From: JBBQAA01 sp038276395
GTDB lineage: Bacteria; Actinomycetota; Thermoleophilia; Solirubrobacterales; Solirubrobacteraceae
Assembly: GCA_038276395.1 (NCBI GenBank)
Contig: JBBQAA010000074.1
Span: 62,001 to 126,000, forward strand
Length of the DNA: 64,000 nucleotides
Reading direction: 5' to 3'
Shown here piece by piece: positions 50,725-58,786 of the stretch (position 1 is the first letter of the stretch; each line of letters begins with the position of its first letter). The position numbers and the translations under genes are program-made. Below the pieces are notes generated by a model. It was given only the letters and a program-made list of their open reading frames with translations. It made no database searches and had not been told where the DNA came from.

Positions 50725-51500
50725 GCGCTCACGCCAGCGAGCACCCGTCGGAGGGACATGACCACGACGGTCACGGGCACGGCCACAGCCACGGGTTGGT
50801 CGACCGCTCCGTCCTCCGGTCGAAGGATGGCCTGAAGACGGTGGGCTTCAGCCTCGGGGTGCTGCTCCTGACCTCGATCGCGCAGGGCTTTATCTTCGTC
50901 GCCACCGGCAGCGTCGCGCTGCTTGCCGATCTCATCCACAACTTCGGTGACGCGCTCACTGCGATCCCCTTGGGGATCGCGTTCCTCCTGCGCTCGTTCG
51001 TCGCCGAGAAGCGAGCGGGCTACTTCGTCGTGGCGACGATCTTCGTGAGCGCGTGTGTCGCCGCGATCGAAGCGGTCAACCGCCTCATCCATCCCCAGCA
51101 CATCGGTCAGCTCGGCGTGCTCGCGGCGGCCGGCGTCATTGGGTTCGTCGGAAACGAGATCGCCGCTCAGGTCCGCCTCCGGGCGGGACGGCGGCTGAAC
51201 AGCCCCGCGCTCGTGGCCGACGGCTATCACGCCCGTACGGATGGGTTTGTTTCCCTTGCCGTGGTGGCGAGCGCCGGTTTCGTCGCTCTCGGCCTCACCC
51301 CCGGCGACCCGATCATCGGGCTGGTCATAACCCTCGTGATCCTGCGCATCACGTGGCAGTCGATTCAGACGATCAGGACCGACCCCGGCCTGCCGTCCGA
51401 GTCTGTTGTCCACGAGGGCGAAAACGTGGGGGCAGGCGGCGGGAGTCGCAGCGAGACGGATGAGAGTGAGCGCGAGCACGGACACGCGCGCGTCCGCTGA
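50721..51500 (+). CDS. Cation diffusion facilitator, lacking a normal C-terminal domain
   Basis: The 259-residue transporter has an N-terminal His-rich metal arm (HDHDGHGHGHSHG) and six membrane helices. The intramembrane metal site is formed by LLADLIHNFGD in TM2 and ADGYHARTDGFVSL in TM5. After TM6 the usual cytoplasmic dimerisation domain of about 90 residues is absent, and the last 50 residues are an unrelated Gly/Ser/Glu-rich tail. It probably exports zinc, cobalt or cadmium under ArsR control. The short C-terminus may reflect truncation, because decayed sequence follows directly. Confidence 0.88.
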   Translation: MSAHASEHPSEGHDHDGHGHGHSHGLVDRSVLRSKDGLKTVGFSLGVLLLTSIAQGFIFVATGSVALLADLIHNFGDALTAIPLGIAFLLRSFVAEKRAGYFVVATIFVSACVAAIEAVNRLIHPQHIGQLGVLAAAGVIGFVGNEIAAQVRLRAGRRLNSPALVADGYHARTDGFVSLAVVASAGFVALGLTPGDPIIGLVITLVILRITWQSIQTIRTDPGLPSESVVHEGENVGAGGGSRSETDESEREHGHARVR

Positions 51501-51589
51501 GCCGCCACCGACGCGGCGACCGTGCGCGGGGCGGCCGCCGGGTCCGGTGCGCTCAACTCACGCGAGGCGCAACGCTGCCCGGGAATTGG

Positions 51590-52017
51590 ACGAGGTTGGC
51601 GCTGGCGCAAAGTGGCGCCGGAGCTCGCGTAGCCGTTCTTCGCGGTCTCCTCGAACGCCATCCCATGGAGATGCATCGAGTGGGACAGGTTCGAGGCGTT
51701 GTAGAGCCGGATCCGGACACGGTCGCCGCGATGGATGGTCAGCGCTCCGCCCGAGGCGTCTCCGGTCTTGCCGTTGATCGTCGAGAACGGGAAGCCTCCG
51801 GTCCCCGGGGGAAGGAGGCGACGAGGCCGCCCTCGGCGGGCGGCGCGAACTGCTGGAGGACCATGGCGAAGTCCTCGTTGACCTTCTCGCGGGCCGGCTC
51901 GCGGCGCGGCAGCACGATGAGGAACCCGTCCCGGCCCCGCAGCTCCTGCACCGCGGAGTCGGTGTGCGAGTGATAGGCGAACGTACCTGCCCGCCGGAGC
52001 TTGTCCAGAACGCTGAA
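51590..52017 (-). pseudogene. Multicopper oxidase remnant
   Basis: Two frames on the minus strand carry successive parts of a multicopper oxidase. The first has AGTFAYHSHTDSAVQELRGR and NEDFAMVLQQFAPPAEGG, with the HSH copper motif. The second has FSTINGKTGDASGGALTIHR, RIRLYNASNLSHSMHLHGMA and FEETAKNGY, with HSMHLHG. A frameshift near 51805 joins them, and both the N-terminal domain and the C-terminal type 1 copper domain are missing. It lies beside the metal-efflux pair, so a copper or metal resistance cluster may have eroded here. Confidence 0.65.
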
Positions 52018-52151
52018 GAGCTCGCGCTCTGGGCGGCCGAGCCGCCGCGTGAGCCCCGTGAACCTCCAGATCTCGCAAAGTTTGACGCCCCGATCGATGC
52101 CCCGGCCTTTCCGGTAGCGACCGAACAGGCCGATCTGCAGGAATTCCTGAG

Positions 52152-52225
52152 GGTGAGCGAGGGGACTCGAACCCCCGACCGCCTGGACCACAACCAGGAG
52201 CTCTACCAGCTGAGCTACGCCCACC
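52152..52225 (-). tRNA. tRNA-His(GTG)
   Basis: The minus strand forms a cloverleaf. GTGGGCG pairs with CGCTCAC, preceded by the extra G-1 opposite discriminator C that marks tRNA-His. The anticodon arm CCTGG/CCAGG encloses TTGTGGT with anticodon GTG, and the T-arm GGGGG/CCCCT encloses TTCGAGT. CCA is not encoded. Confidence 0.96.
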
Positions 52226-52248
52226 AAGCTGAGCGGGCGAGTCTAGCC

Positions 52249-52512
52249 CTAGCGCGCCTTGGAGGTGTTGAGTTCCACGGCGGCGCGGATGAGCGCCGTG
52301 AGCGCCTGCTCGTCGATCTCGTCGCCCTCGTGGAAATCGATGGCCCGCCGGGTGCTTCCCTCGAGGCTCGAGTTGAAGAGGCGCGAAGGGTCGTCCAGCG
52401 AGGCGCCCTTGGCGAAGGTCATCTTCACGCGGGTCTTGTAGCTCTCGCCGGTGCAGATGATCCCGTCGTGGTACCAAGTCGGAACGCCCCGCCACTTCCA
52501 CTCCTCGACCAC
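52249..52512 (-). CDS. DUF1801 domain protein, start codon uncertain
   Basis: The 87 residues given from a GTG at 52512 contain the DUF1801 core: EEWKWRGVPTWYHDGIICTG, ESYKTRVKMTFAKGAS, LFNSSLEGSTRRAIDFHEGD. Clear homologous sequence continues upstream in frame to about 52602 (LIDKRIEELGDWRGETLARI), but I find no ATG, GTG or TTG there before the tRNA-Arg gene. Either a CTG near 52602 is used or the start has been lost and the gene is decaying. The family is of unknown biochemical function. Confidence 0.6.
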   Translation of the reverse strand: MVEEWKWRGVPTWYHDGIICTGESYKTRVKMTFAKGASLDDPSRLFNSSLEGSTRRAIDFHEGDEIDEQALTALIRAAVELNTSKAR

Positions 52513-52696
52513 GTCGGGGTCGGCCTGCTTGACGAGCCCTCGGATCCGGGCGAGCGTCTCGCCCCGCCAGTCGCCCAGCTCCTCGATCCTCTTGTCGATC
52601 AGCCCCGAGGGGGAGTCTCCTTCGGTCGCTTGTTTCGAGTCGCTCTTCTTTATGATCGTCCTCGCTTTCTCGTCGGCGCTTGTCGGAGGGAACCAG

Positions 52697-52770
52697 TGCC
52701 CTCGGCAGGACTCGAACCTGCGACCCGCTGCTTAGAAGGCAGCCGCTCTATCCAGCTGAGCTACGAGGGC
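52697..52770 (-). tRNA. tRNA-Arg(TCT)
   Basis: The minus strand folds as a cloverleaf. GCCCTCG pairs perfectly with CGAGGGC, the D-arm is GCTC/GAGC, the anticodon arm GCTGC/GCAGC encloses CTTCTAA with anticodon TCT, and the T-arm GCAGG/CCTGC encloses TTCGAGT. The discriminator base is A. It reads AGA, a rare codon in this GC-rich sequence. Confidence 0.96.
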
Positions 52771-52835
52771 GTCGCGCGAAGGGTAAGCGGGAACGCGGCG
52801 AACGGCGGGCCTCCGCGCTTAGACTCGCTGCCCAT

Positions 52836-52909
52836 CGGGGTGTAGCTCAGCCTGGTAGAGCACCGGATTTGGGGTTCGGTGGCCGCCGGTTCAAATCCGG
52901 CCACCCCGA
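52836..52909 (+). tRNA. tRNA-Pro(TGG)
   Basis: The plus strand folds as a cloverleaf. CGGGGTG pairs with CACCCCG, the anticodon arm CCGGA/TTCGG (one G-T pair) encloses TTTGGGG with anticodon TGG, and the T-arm GCCGG/CCGGC encloses TTCAAAT. The discriminator base is A. Its 3' end is 6 bp from the convergent MazF stop codon. Confidence 0.96.
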
Positions 52910-52915
52910 CTGACC

Positions 52916-53230
52916 TCAGGCGAGATCGAGCACGAGCGCCAGCGCCTCGTCGACCGCCCCGATCTCCGCGACCGAGAGATGCCCGACCTTCCGGCCGAGG
53001 GAGCGGGCGTCGACCGCGCCGGCCATCTCGCAGAGGACGAGCGTCGGCTCGCCGAGCGCGATCTCGGGATGGAAGCTCGCCGGAGGCGCCGAGGTGGAGG
53101 TGGGACAGGCGATGAGGGAGGAGAGCGCAAGCAGATCATCGGCCTGGACGATCACCCCGTAGCGGCGTCCGTGCTGAACCCTCCCGCGGCCGCGCGGAAG
53201 CGCGAGGGCGTGGACATCACCCCGGACCAC
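52916..53230 (-). CDS. MazF/PemK-family toxin
   Basis: The 104-residue protein follows the MazF endoribonuclease pattern: RGDVHALALPRGRGRVQHGR at the start, YGVIVQADDLLALSSLIACP, TSTSAPPASFHPEI and LCEMAGAVDARSLGRKVGHL near the end. The catalytic Arg of the strand-1/2 loop and the conserved PTST are present. It overlaps the RHH antitoxin gene by 14 bp. It should cleave mRNA or tRNA at a short motif when antitoxin is lost. Confidence 0.9.
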   Translation of the reverse strand: MVRGDVHALALPRGRGRVQHGRRYGVIVQADDLLALSSLIACPTSTSAPPASFHPEIALGEPTLVLCEMAGAVDARSLGRKVGHLSVAEIGAVDEALALVLDLA

Positions 53231-53468
53231 GCAGATCCTCCATGAGCGCCGCCACCTCGCCGGCCTCTCGCACGTAGGCGGGATCGCCCATGAGACGCCG
53301 GGCCTCGGCCGCGAGCCCGGCCCTTCGGCGCTCGCGCTCGGCCGTCTCGGCGATCGCTCGGCGCGCGGCCTCGGCGCGGCTGATCCCGCGACGCTTGGCG
53401 ATCTCGTCGAGCGCCCGCAGGCCGTCTGACCCGAGGCGCAGCGAAACCGGCGGGGGAGCGGGAGCCAC
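53217..53468 (-). CDS. Ribbon-helix-helix antitoxin
   Basis: The 83-residue protein has an N-terminal ribbon-helix-helix (VSLRLGSDGLRALDEIAKRR, GISRAEAARRAIAETAERER) and a C-terminal helical tail (EVAALMEDLRG) that would wrap the toxin. It starts with GTG and precedes the MazF gene with overlap, the standard antitoxin-first order. The RHH domain should autoregulate the operon, whose promoter lies in the 37 bp before the divergent transporter gene. Confidence 0.85.
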   Translation of the reverse strand: MAPAPPPVSLRLGSDGLRALDEIAKRRGISRAEAARRAIAETAERERRRAGLAAEARRLMGDPAYVREAGEVAALMEDLRGPG

Positions 53469-53505
53469 GCCCGCTACCGTAGCGCAGATCGCACTACATG
53501 ACCCC

Positions 53506-54423
53506 GTGCGCGCCCGCTCCCCCCGGCTCGGCTACGCCCTCGCCGCGACGGCGGCGACGCTGTGGGCGCTGAACGGCGCGCTCTCGCGCCTCCTGCTCGA
53601 CGACGGGATGCCGGCGCTCCGCCTGGCGCAGCTCCGGGCCGCGGTGACAGCGGTCGTGCTCATCGTCGTGCTCGGGATCGCCCGGCCGCGGCTTCTGCGG
53701 ATCCGACGGGCCGACCTGCCCCGCTTCGCGCTGCTCGGGATCGCCGGCCTCGCGCTCAACAACGCCCTGTACTTCGTCGCGCTCCACCGGCTCGAGGTCG
53801 GCGTGGCGCTCGTCATCGAGTACCTGGCGCCCCTGTGGCTGCTGGCCTGGCTGCGCCTCGCCTACGGCCGGCGGATGCCCGCGGGCGTCTGGGTCGCGGC
53901 CGGGCTCTCGCTCGCGGGGTGCGTGCTCGTCGTCCGCGCCTACGCGCCCGGCGCGCTCGACGGCGGCGGGATCCTCGCCGCGCTCGCCTGCGGGATCGCC
54001 TACGCCTTCTACATCTTCCTCGGCGAGCGCTCAGGCCACACCTACGAGGCGGCGACCACCGTCACCTACGGCTTCCTCTTCGCCTCGCTCTTCTGGCTCG
54101 TTGCCGAGCCCGCGTGGAGCTTTCCGTTCCGTCTGCTCAGCACGCCCGGGCACCTCGCCCTCGCGCTGTACATCGGGCTGCTGGGGACGCTCGTGCCGTT
54201 CCTGTGCATGGTCGGCGCCGTGCGCCATGTGCCCTCGGCCCGCGCCGCGGTCGTCGCCACCCTCGAGCCGGTGCTCGCCGCCGCCTTCGCCTGGCCGATC
54301 CTCGGCCAGGCGCTCTCCGCCGTGCAGATCGCGGGCGGCGCGCTCGTCGTCGCCGCCGTCGCGTGGGTGCAGCTCCGCTCCCCCATCGCCGACGCCGAGA
54401 CCGCGCCCGCCTACTCGCGGTAG
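53506..54423 (+). CDS. EamA/DMT-superfamily transporter
   Basis: The 305-residue membrane protein has ten helices in two five-helix EamA repeats; the second begins near residue 150 (GGGILAALACGIAYAFYIFL). Typical features are LWALNGALSRLLLDDGMPAL, NNALYFVALHRLEVGVALVI and HVPSARAAVVATLEPVLAAA with the conserved EP. I took the GTG at 53506, because the longer frame is antisense to the antitoxin. Substrate is unknown; RhtA-like amino acid exporters are the closest type. Confidence 0.9.
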   Translation: MRARSPRLGYALAATAATLWALNGALSRLLLDDGMPALRLAQLRAAVTAVVLIVVLGIARPRLLRIRRADLPRFALLGIAGLALNNALYFVALHRLEVGVALVIEYLAPLWLLAWLRLAYGRRMPAGVWVAAGLSLAGCVLVVRAYAPGALDGGGILAALACGIAYAFYIFLGERSGHTYEAATTVTYGFLFASLFWLVAEPAWSFPFRLLSTPGHLALALYIGLLGTLVPFLCMVGAVRHVPSARAAVVATLEPVLAAAFAWPILGQALSAVQIAGGALVVAAVAWVQLRSPIADAETAPAYSR

Positions 54424-54435
54424 GGTGCCGCCGCC

Positions 54436-55689
54436 GTGGCCGAGATCGCCCCGCTCCGAGCGCTGCACTACGACCCGGAGGTCGCCGGGCCGCTGCACGA
54501 CCTGTGGGCGCCGCCCTACGACGTGATCGACGCGGAGTACCGCGCCGAGCTGGCCGCCCGCTCCCCCCACAACGCCGTGCGGATCGACCTGCCCGAGGGA
54601 GAGGACCCCTACGCGAGCGCCGCCGCCGAGCTCGCGCGCTGGCGCGAGGAGGGCGCCGTGGTCCAGGACGACGAGCCCGCCATCTGGGCGCTCGAGCAGG
54701 CCTACCGCGGGCCCGACGGCCGCGGGCTCGTGCGCCGGGGGCTCTTCTGCCGGGTGCGCGTCGAGAACTACGGCGCCGGACGGATCCGCCCGCACGAGCG
54801 CACGCACCCAGGCCCCAAGGAGGACCGCCTCCGCCTGACCCGCGCGACCGAGGCCAACCTCTCCCCCATCTTCTCGCTGTTCGCCGACGCGGAGGGCACC
54901 GTCGCGGACGCGCTCACTGGGGGGCGCGCCGGCGAGCCGTGGGCCGAGGTGACCGACGACGACGGCAACGCGCATCGCCTGTGGCGCGTGGCCGACCCGG
55001 CGCTCGTCGCGCGCGTCACCGAGGGGATCGCGCCCGCCGAGCTGCTGATCGCCGACGGCCACCACCGCTACGAGACCGCGCGCGTCTACGCCGAGGAGGC
55101 GGGGACCGAGGCGGCGGGCTGGGTCCTCATGTGCCTCGTCGCGCTCGAGGATCCGGGGCTGACCGTCTTTCCCACCCACCGTCTCGTGCGGGACACGACG
55201 CCCGCCCAGCAGGAGGCGCTCGCCGCGGCGCTCCGCCGCGACTGGGAGATCGAGGAGGTTGCCGAGGACGAGCTCGTCCCCGCGCCCGCGGCCGACGGCC
55301 GCGTTCGGATCGGCTACGTCGACGCGCACTTCCAGACGCCCTACCGCCTGACCCTCAGGGACCCCGCCACCGCCGCCGCGGCGCTCCCCGATCGCGCCGA
55401 GCCCTACCGCCGGCTCGACACGGCGGTGACCGAGGCGCTGCTCCTCAAGGGCCCGCTCGAGCTGACCGACGAGCGGATCGACCACCTCGACGGCCTCGGA
55501 TACGCGCGCGACACGACACAGGCGATCGAGCTCGTCAGGCGCGGCGAATACGACCTCGGGCTGTTCATGGGCCCGACACCGGTCGAGCGCATCGCCGAGG
55601 TCGCCGCGGCCGGCGAGTCGATGCCCCCGAAGAGCACGTATTTCTTCCCCAAGATCCTCACCGGGCTCCTCTTCAACCCGCTCGTCTAG
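54436..55689 (+). CDS. DUF1015 family protein
   Basis: The 417-residue protein matches DUF1015: PLRALHYDPEVAGPLHDLWA with PPYDVIDAEYRAELAARSPH, IRPHERTHPGPKEDRLRLTR, LLIADGHHRYETARVYAEEA and MPPKSTYFFPKILTGLLFNP at the end. Conserved His/Asp pairs suggest a phosphate or metal site; a link to HTTM/phosphoserine metabolism has been proposed in some phyla. No function is assigned. It starts with GTG 12 bp after the transporter gene. Confidence 0.88.
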   Translation: MAEIAPLRALHYDPEVAGPLHDLWAPPYDVIDAEYRAELAARSPHNAVRIDLPEGEDPYASAAAELARWREEGAVVQDDEPAIWALEQAYRGPDGRGLVRRGLFCRVRVENYGAGRIRPHERTHPGPKEDRLRLTRATEANLSPIFSLFADAEGTVADALTGGRAGEPWAEVTDDDGNAHRLWRVADPALVARVTEGIAPAELLIADGHHRYETARVYAEEAGTEAAGWVLMCLVALEDPGLTVFPTHRLVRDTTPAQQEALAAALRRDWEIEEVAEDELVPAPAADGRVRIGYVDAHFQTPYRLTLRDPATAAAALPDRAEPYRRLDTAVTEALLLKGPLELTDERIDHLDGLGYARDTTQAIELVRRGEYDLGLFMGPTPVERIAEVAAAGESMPPKSTYFFPKILTGLLFNPLV

Positions 55690-55690
55690 C

Positions 55691-56092
55691 ATGCCGCCGA
55701 TGAAGGCCATCGCTCGCCGCCAGGACAACTACCGCCACGACATCGTCGTGCGCACCCACCACCTCACGGCCGACGAGCCGGAGGACCAGGGCGGCGAGGA
55801 CACCGCGCCGAGCCCGCAGGAGCTCCTGGCCGCGAGCCTCGCCTCCTGCACCGCCATCACCATGGAGATGTACGCCAAGCGCAAGGGGTGGGACGTCGGC
55901 GGGATCGAGGTCGAGGCGCGGTTCGCGCCGGCCGAGCGCGGCGCCCCGACGAAGTTCGACCTCGTGCTGCGCTTCCCCGAGTCGCTCTCGGCCGAGCAGG
56001 TCAAGCGCCTGCAGGTCATCGCCGCCAAGTGCCCCGTGCACCGGACGCTCGACGGCGAGGTCATGTTCAACGAGGCCGTCGAGCGCGTCTGA
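55691..56092 (+). CDS. OsmC/Ohr-family protein
   Basis: The 133-residue protein has the OsmC fold: DTAPSPQELLAASLASCTAI with Cys53, a central helix MEMYAKRKGWDVGGIEVEAR, and LQVIAAKCPVHRTLDGEVMF with Cys114. The two cysteines reduce organic hydroperoxides in this family. A start at 55691 or 55700 is possible. The stop overlaps the CTG that seems to start the NUDIX gene. Confidence 0.9.
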   Translation: MPPMKAIARRQDNYRHDIVVRTHHLTADEPEDQGGEDTAPSPQELLAASLASCTAITMEMYAKRKGWDVGGIEVEARFAPAERGAPTKFDLVLRFPESLSAEQVKRLQVIAAKCPVHRTLDGEVMFNEAVERV

Positions 56093-56661
56093 GCTCCGCG
56101 CTCGCCGACCGCCTCGCCCCGCGGCTGATCGCCGCGGAGGACGCGGCCCGGCTGGCCGTCCACGGCCGCACGGACGCCGCCGTCCTCGTCCCCCTGTACA
56201 CGGACAGAGAGGGAGAGCTGCACGCCGTCTTCACCCGCCGCCGGGAGGATCTGCGCCGTCACGCCGGGGAGATCTCCTTCCCCGGCGGCCGCCAGGACCC
56301 GGGCGAATCGCTCTCCGAGACCGCGCTGCGCGAGGCGGAGGAGGAGATCGGGCTCCCGCGGGGCGACGCGAGCGTCATGGGCGCGCTGCAGCCCACGCCG
56401 ACCATCGTCACGAGCTACGCGATCTATCCCTTCGTGGCCGAGATCGCCGCCGGTCGCGCGTGGACGCTCTCCCCGCGCGAGGTGGCCGAGGTGCTCGAGC
56501 TGCGGGTGGCCGACGTGCGCGACGGCTACGCCCGCCGGCGGCTCGTGCGGCGCGGCGTGCCGATCCGCACCGACACCTACACGGTCGGGGAGCACATGAT
56601 CTGGGGCGCGACGGCGCGCATCGTCGCTGACCTGCTCGAGCGGGTCGCGCCGCTGCTGTGA
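56089..56661 (+). CDS. NUDIX hydrolase, CoA pyrophosphatase type
   Basis: The 190-residue protein has a perfect NUDIX box at residues 67-89 (GRQDPGESLSETALREAEEE and IGL), preceded by REDLRRHAGEISFPGG, the signature of NudL/YeaB-like CoA diphosphatases. It should cleave CoA or acyl-CoA to phosphopantetheine products. No ATG, GTG or TTG occurs in frame between the OsmC stop and the domain; the only sensible start is CTG at 56089, which overlaps the OsmC stop as CTGA. Confidence 0.87.
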   Translation: MSSALADRLAPRLIAAEDAARLAVHGRTDAAVLVPLYTDREGELHAVFTRRREDLRRHAGEISFPGGRQDPGESLSETALREAEEEIGLPRGDASVMGALQPTPTIVTSYAIYPFVAEIAAGRAWTLSPREVAEVLELRVADVRDGYARRRLVRRGVPIRTDTYTVGEHMIWGATARIVADLLERVAPLL

Positions 56662-56705
56662 GGCCGTAAGGACCTGGCACGCGCCCTCCGGTAGCTTCGC
56701 GCGGA

Positions 56706-57340
56706 ATGACCGATCCCGCCCTCTCCGCGCTCCTGCTCAACTGCACCCTGAAGAAGTCCCCGGAGGTCTCGAACACCGAGGCCCTGATGGACCGCGTGAC
56801 CGGAATCCTCGAGGGCCTCGGAGTCTCCTGCGAGACCGTTCGCGCCGTGGACCACCACATCCCCTTCGGAGTCGAGAGCGACCTCGGCGAGGGGGACGAG
56901 TGGCCGGGGATCCTGGCCAAGATCGAGGCCGCCGACATCCTCATCATCGGCACGCCGATCTGGTTCGGCGTGCGCAGAGCGTCTGCCAGCTCGTGATCGA
57001 GCGGCTGGACGGCACCTACACCTCGACCAACGACGCCGGCCAGTACCCGATGTACAACAAGGTCGCGGGCGTCGTCGTCACCGGCAACGAGGACGGCGCC
57101 CACGCCGCCGCGGAGACGACGCTCTTCAACCTCTCCCACCTCGGGTTCACGATCCCGCCCAACGCCGACACCTACTGGGTCGGGGATGCCGGCCCGGGCG
57201 CGTCCTACATCGAGGCGGGCGGAGCCGACTCCGCCTACACGCGGCGCACGTCGAGCTGGATGGCCCACAACCTCGTCCACCTCGCGCGGATGCTCAAGGC
57301 CAACCCGATCCCCCCGGAGGGGAACACGGTCCCCGGCTAG
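56706..57340 (+). pseudogene. Flavodoxin-like NAD(P)H reductase broken by one frameshift
   Basis: The first frame (from ATG 56706) gives LLLNCTLKKSPEVSNTEALM, VDHHIPFGVESDLGEGDEWP and IEAADILIIGTPIWFG, then runs into a stop at 56996. From about 56970 the next frame continues QLVIERLDGTYTSTNDAGQY, VAGVVVTGNEDGAHAAAETT, FTIPPNADTYWVGDAGPGAS and ends at 57340. The two halves form one flavodoxin-fold oxidoreductase of about 210 residues. A single missing base near CGCAGAGCGTC explains it. It may be a true pseudogene or a sequence error. Confidence 0.8.
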
Positions 57341-57846
57341 CGCCCCTGGATGTTCGCCCCGGCCCCGCCGGCGGCCGACTTGAGCCTGTCGAACAGCCCC
57401 GAGACCGTGCCGATCGCGCCGAAGGAACCGCCCTTGATGAGCCCGGGCAGGTCCTTCAGCTTCGCCAGGGCGTTGGCCAGCGGGTCATGCACCTTGTTGC
57501 GCAGCGTGTCGGAGGACAGCGCGGCGTCGTCGGCCTGCTTCAGCTCGTGGTAGACGAACAGCGCCGAGGCCGCGGCCTTGGCGATCGTCCGCTTGCGCTT
57601 GGGCGCGCCGGAGGAGAAGCCGCTGCTCCGGTAGGGCTTGTAGATGTAGCGGTGGAAGGCGCCGAAGGCGAGGCCCGCGTGGAGCAGGAACTTCGTCTTC
57701 GGGAAGTGGACGTTCTCGACCGTGCGGACGGTGGACTGGCCGTTGGCACCGGTGTCGGTGACGGTCTTCGAGCCGCAGGCGGCGAGGCTCCCCACCGCCG
57801 CGAGCGCGACGGCGAGGATGAGCAGGCGGGCGAGGGGTCGGCGCAT
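57337..57846 (-). CDS. Putative lipoprotein of unknown function
   Basis: The 169-residue product starts MRRPLARLLILAVALAAVGS with lipobox LAAC, then a short linker and a helical region. Conserved-looking parts are ENVHFPKTKFLLHAGLAFGA, FHRYIYKPYRSSGF and KAAASALFVYHELKQADDAA. It overlaps the 3' end of the flavodoxin-like pseudogene by 4 bp (convergent). I do not recognise the family. An upstream extension in frame is possible but would precede the signal peptide. Confidence 0.75.
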   Translation of the reverse strand: MRRPLARLLILAVALAAVGSLAACGSKTVTDTGANGQSTVRTVENVHFPKTKFLLHAGLAFGAFHRYIYKPYRSSGFSSGAPKRKRTIAKAAASALFVYHELKQADDAALSSDTLRNKVHDPLANALAKLKDLPGLIKGGSFGAIGTVSGLFDRLKSAAGGAGANIQGR

Positions 57847-57863
57847 GCGGCCGACCCTACCTC

Positions 57864-58706
57864 TCAGGCGCCCTTCTCGATCGGCACGTCGACGAGGTTG
57901 CCCCATTCCGTCCAGGAGCCGTCGTAGTTCTTGACGTCCTCCCGGCCGAGCAGCTCGTGGAGCACGAACCAGGTGTGGGCCGAGCGCTCGCCGATCCGGC
58001 AGTAGGCGATGATCGGGTCGCCCGTGAGGACGCCCTTGCCCTCGTAGAGCTCCTCGAGCTCCTCCTTGGACTTGAAGGTGCCGTCCTCCTTGACCGCCGA
58101 GGCCCAGGGCACGGACGCCGCGCCGGGGATGTGGCCGGCGCGCTGGGCGCCCTCCTGCTCGTAGCCCGCGGGCGAGATGATCTCCCCGGAGAACTCGGCG
58201 GGGGAGCGCACGTCGACGAGTCGCTTGCCGCCGTCGAGCGCCTCGCGGACCTCGTCACGCATGGCGCGGATCTTCTCGTCGCCCGGCTGGGCCTCGAAGC
58301 TCGTCGCCTCGTGGCTCGGAACGTCGGTGCTCGTCGGGCGCCCCTCGGCGATCCAGCGCTCGCGCGGCCCGTTCATGAGCTTCACGTTGTCGTGCCCGTA
58401 GTACTTCAGATACCAGTAGGTGTAGGCGGCGAACCAGTTGTTGCGATCGCCGTAGAGGATGATCGGGTGCTCGTTGCCGATGCCGTGCTCGCCGAACAGC
58501 TTCCCGAAGTCCTCCGGACCGAGGAAGTCGCGCTTGACCTGGTCCTGGAGGTCGCGCTTCCAGTCGAAGCCGATCGCGCCGGGGATGTGCGCCTCGGCGT
58601 ACAGGGCCGGGTCCTCGTCGACCTCGACGATTCGGATGGAGGGGTCTTCGAGATGCTCCTCGAGCCAGTCGGGCTCGACGAGGACGTCGTTGGCGTAGTC
58701 GGCCAC
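57864..58706 (-). CDS. Thiosulfate/3-mercaptopyruvate sulfurtransferase (two-domain rhodanese)
   Basis: The 280-residue protein has an inactive N-terminal rhodanese domain (DPALYAEAHIPGAIGFDWKR) and a catalytic C-terminal one (KRLVDVRSPAEFSGEIISPA, GHIPGAASVPWASAV) with Cys236 in AYCRIGERSAHTW. The CRIGER loop suits thiosulfate better than mercaptopyruvate (CGSGVT). The GTG at 58706 has a GGAGAGGAG site upstream. It lies 17 bp after the lipoprotein gene start on the same strand, which it would precede in transcription. Confidence 0.93.
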   Translation of the reverse strand: MADYANDVLVEPDWLEEHLEDPSIRIVEVDEDPALYAEAHIPGAIGFDWKRDLQDQVKRDFLGPEDFGKLFGEHGIGNEHPIILYGDRNNWFAAYTYWYLKYYGHDNVKLMNGPRERWIAEGRPTSTDVPSHEATSFEAQPGDEKIRAMRDEVREALDGGKRLVDVRSPAEFSGEIISPAGYEQEGAQRAGHIPGAASVPWASAVKEDGTFKSKEELEELYEGKGVLTGDPIIAYCRIGERSAHTWFVLHELLGREDVKNYDGSWTEWGNLVDVPIEKGA

Positions 58707-58786
58707 GGGGGTCTCCTCTCCCTCTAATTCCGGGCGGTGTTCACGGGATTCGGTTGCGGCGAGTCTATCGCCGTAGGATCGCAGGA

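Noticed and set aside
53560..55703. Long plus-strand frame spanning the DMT and DUF1015 genes
   Set aside because: It is out of frame with both real genes and consists of Arg/Ala-rich low-complexity sequence.
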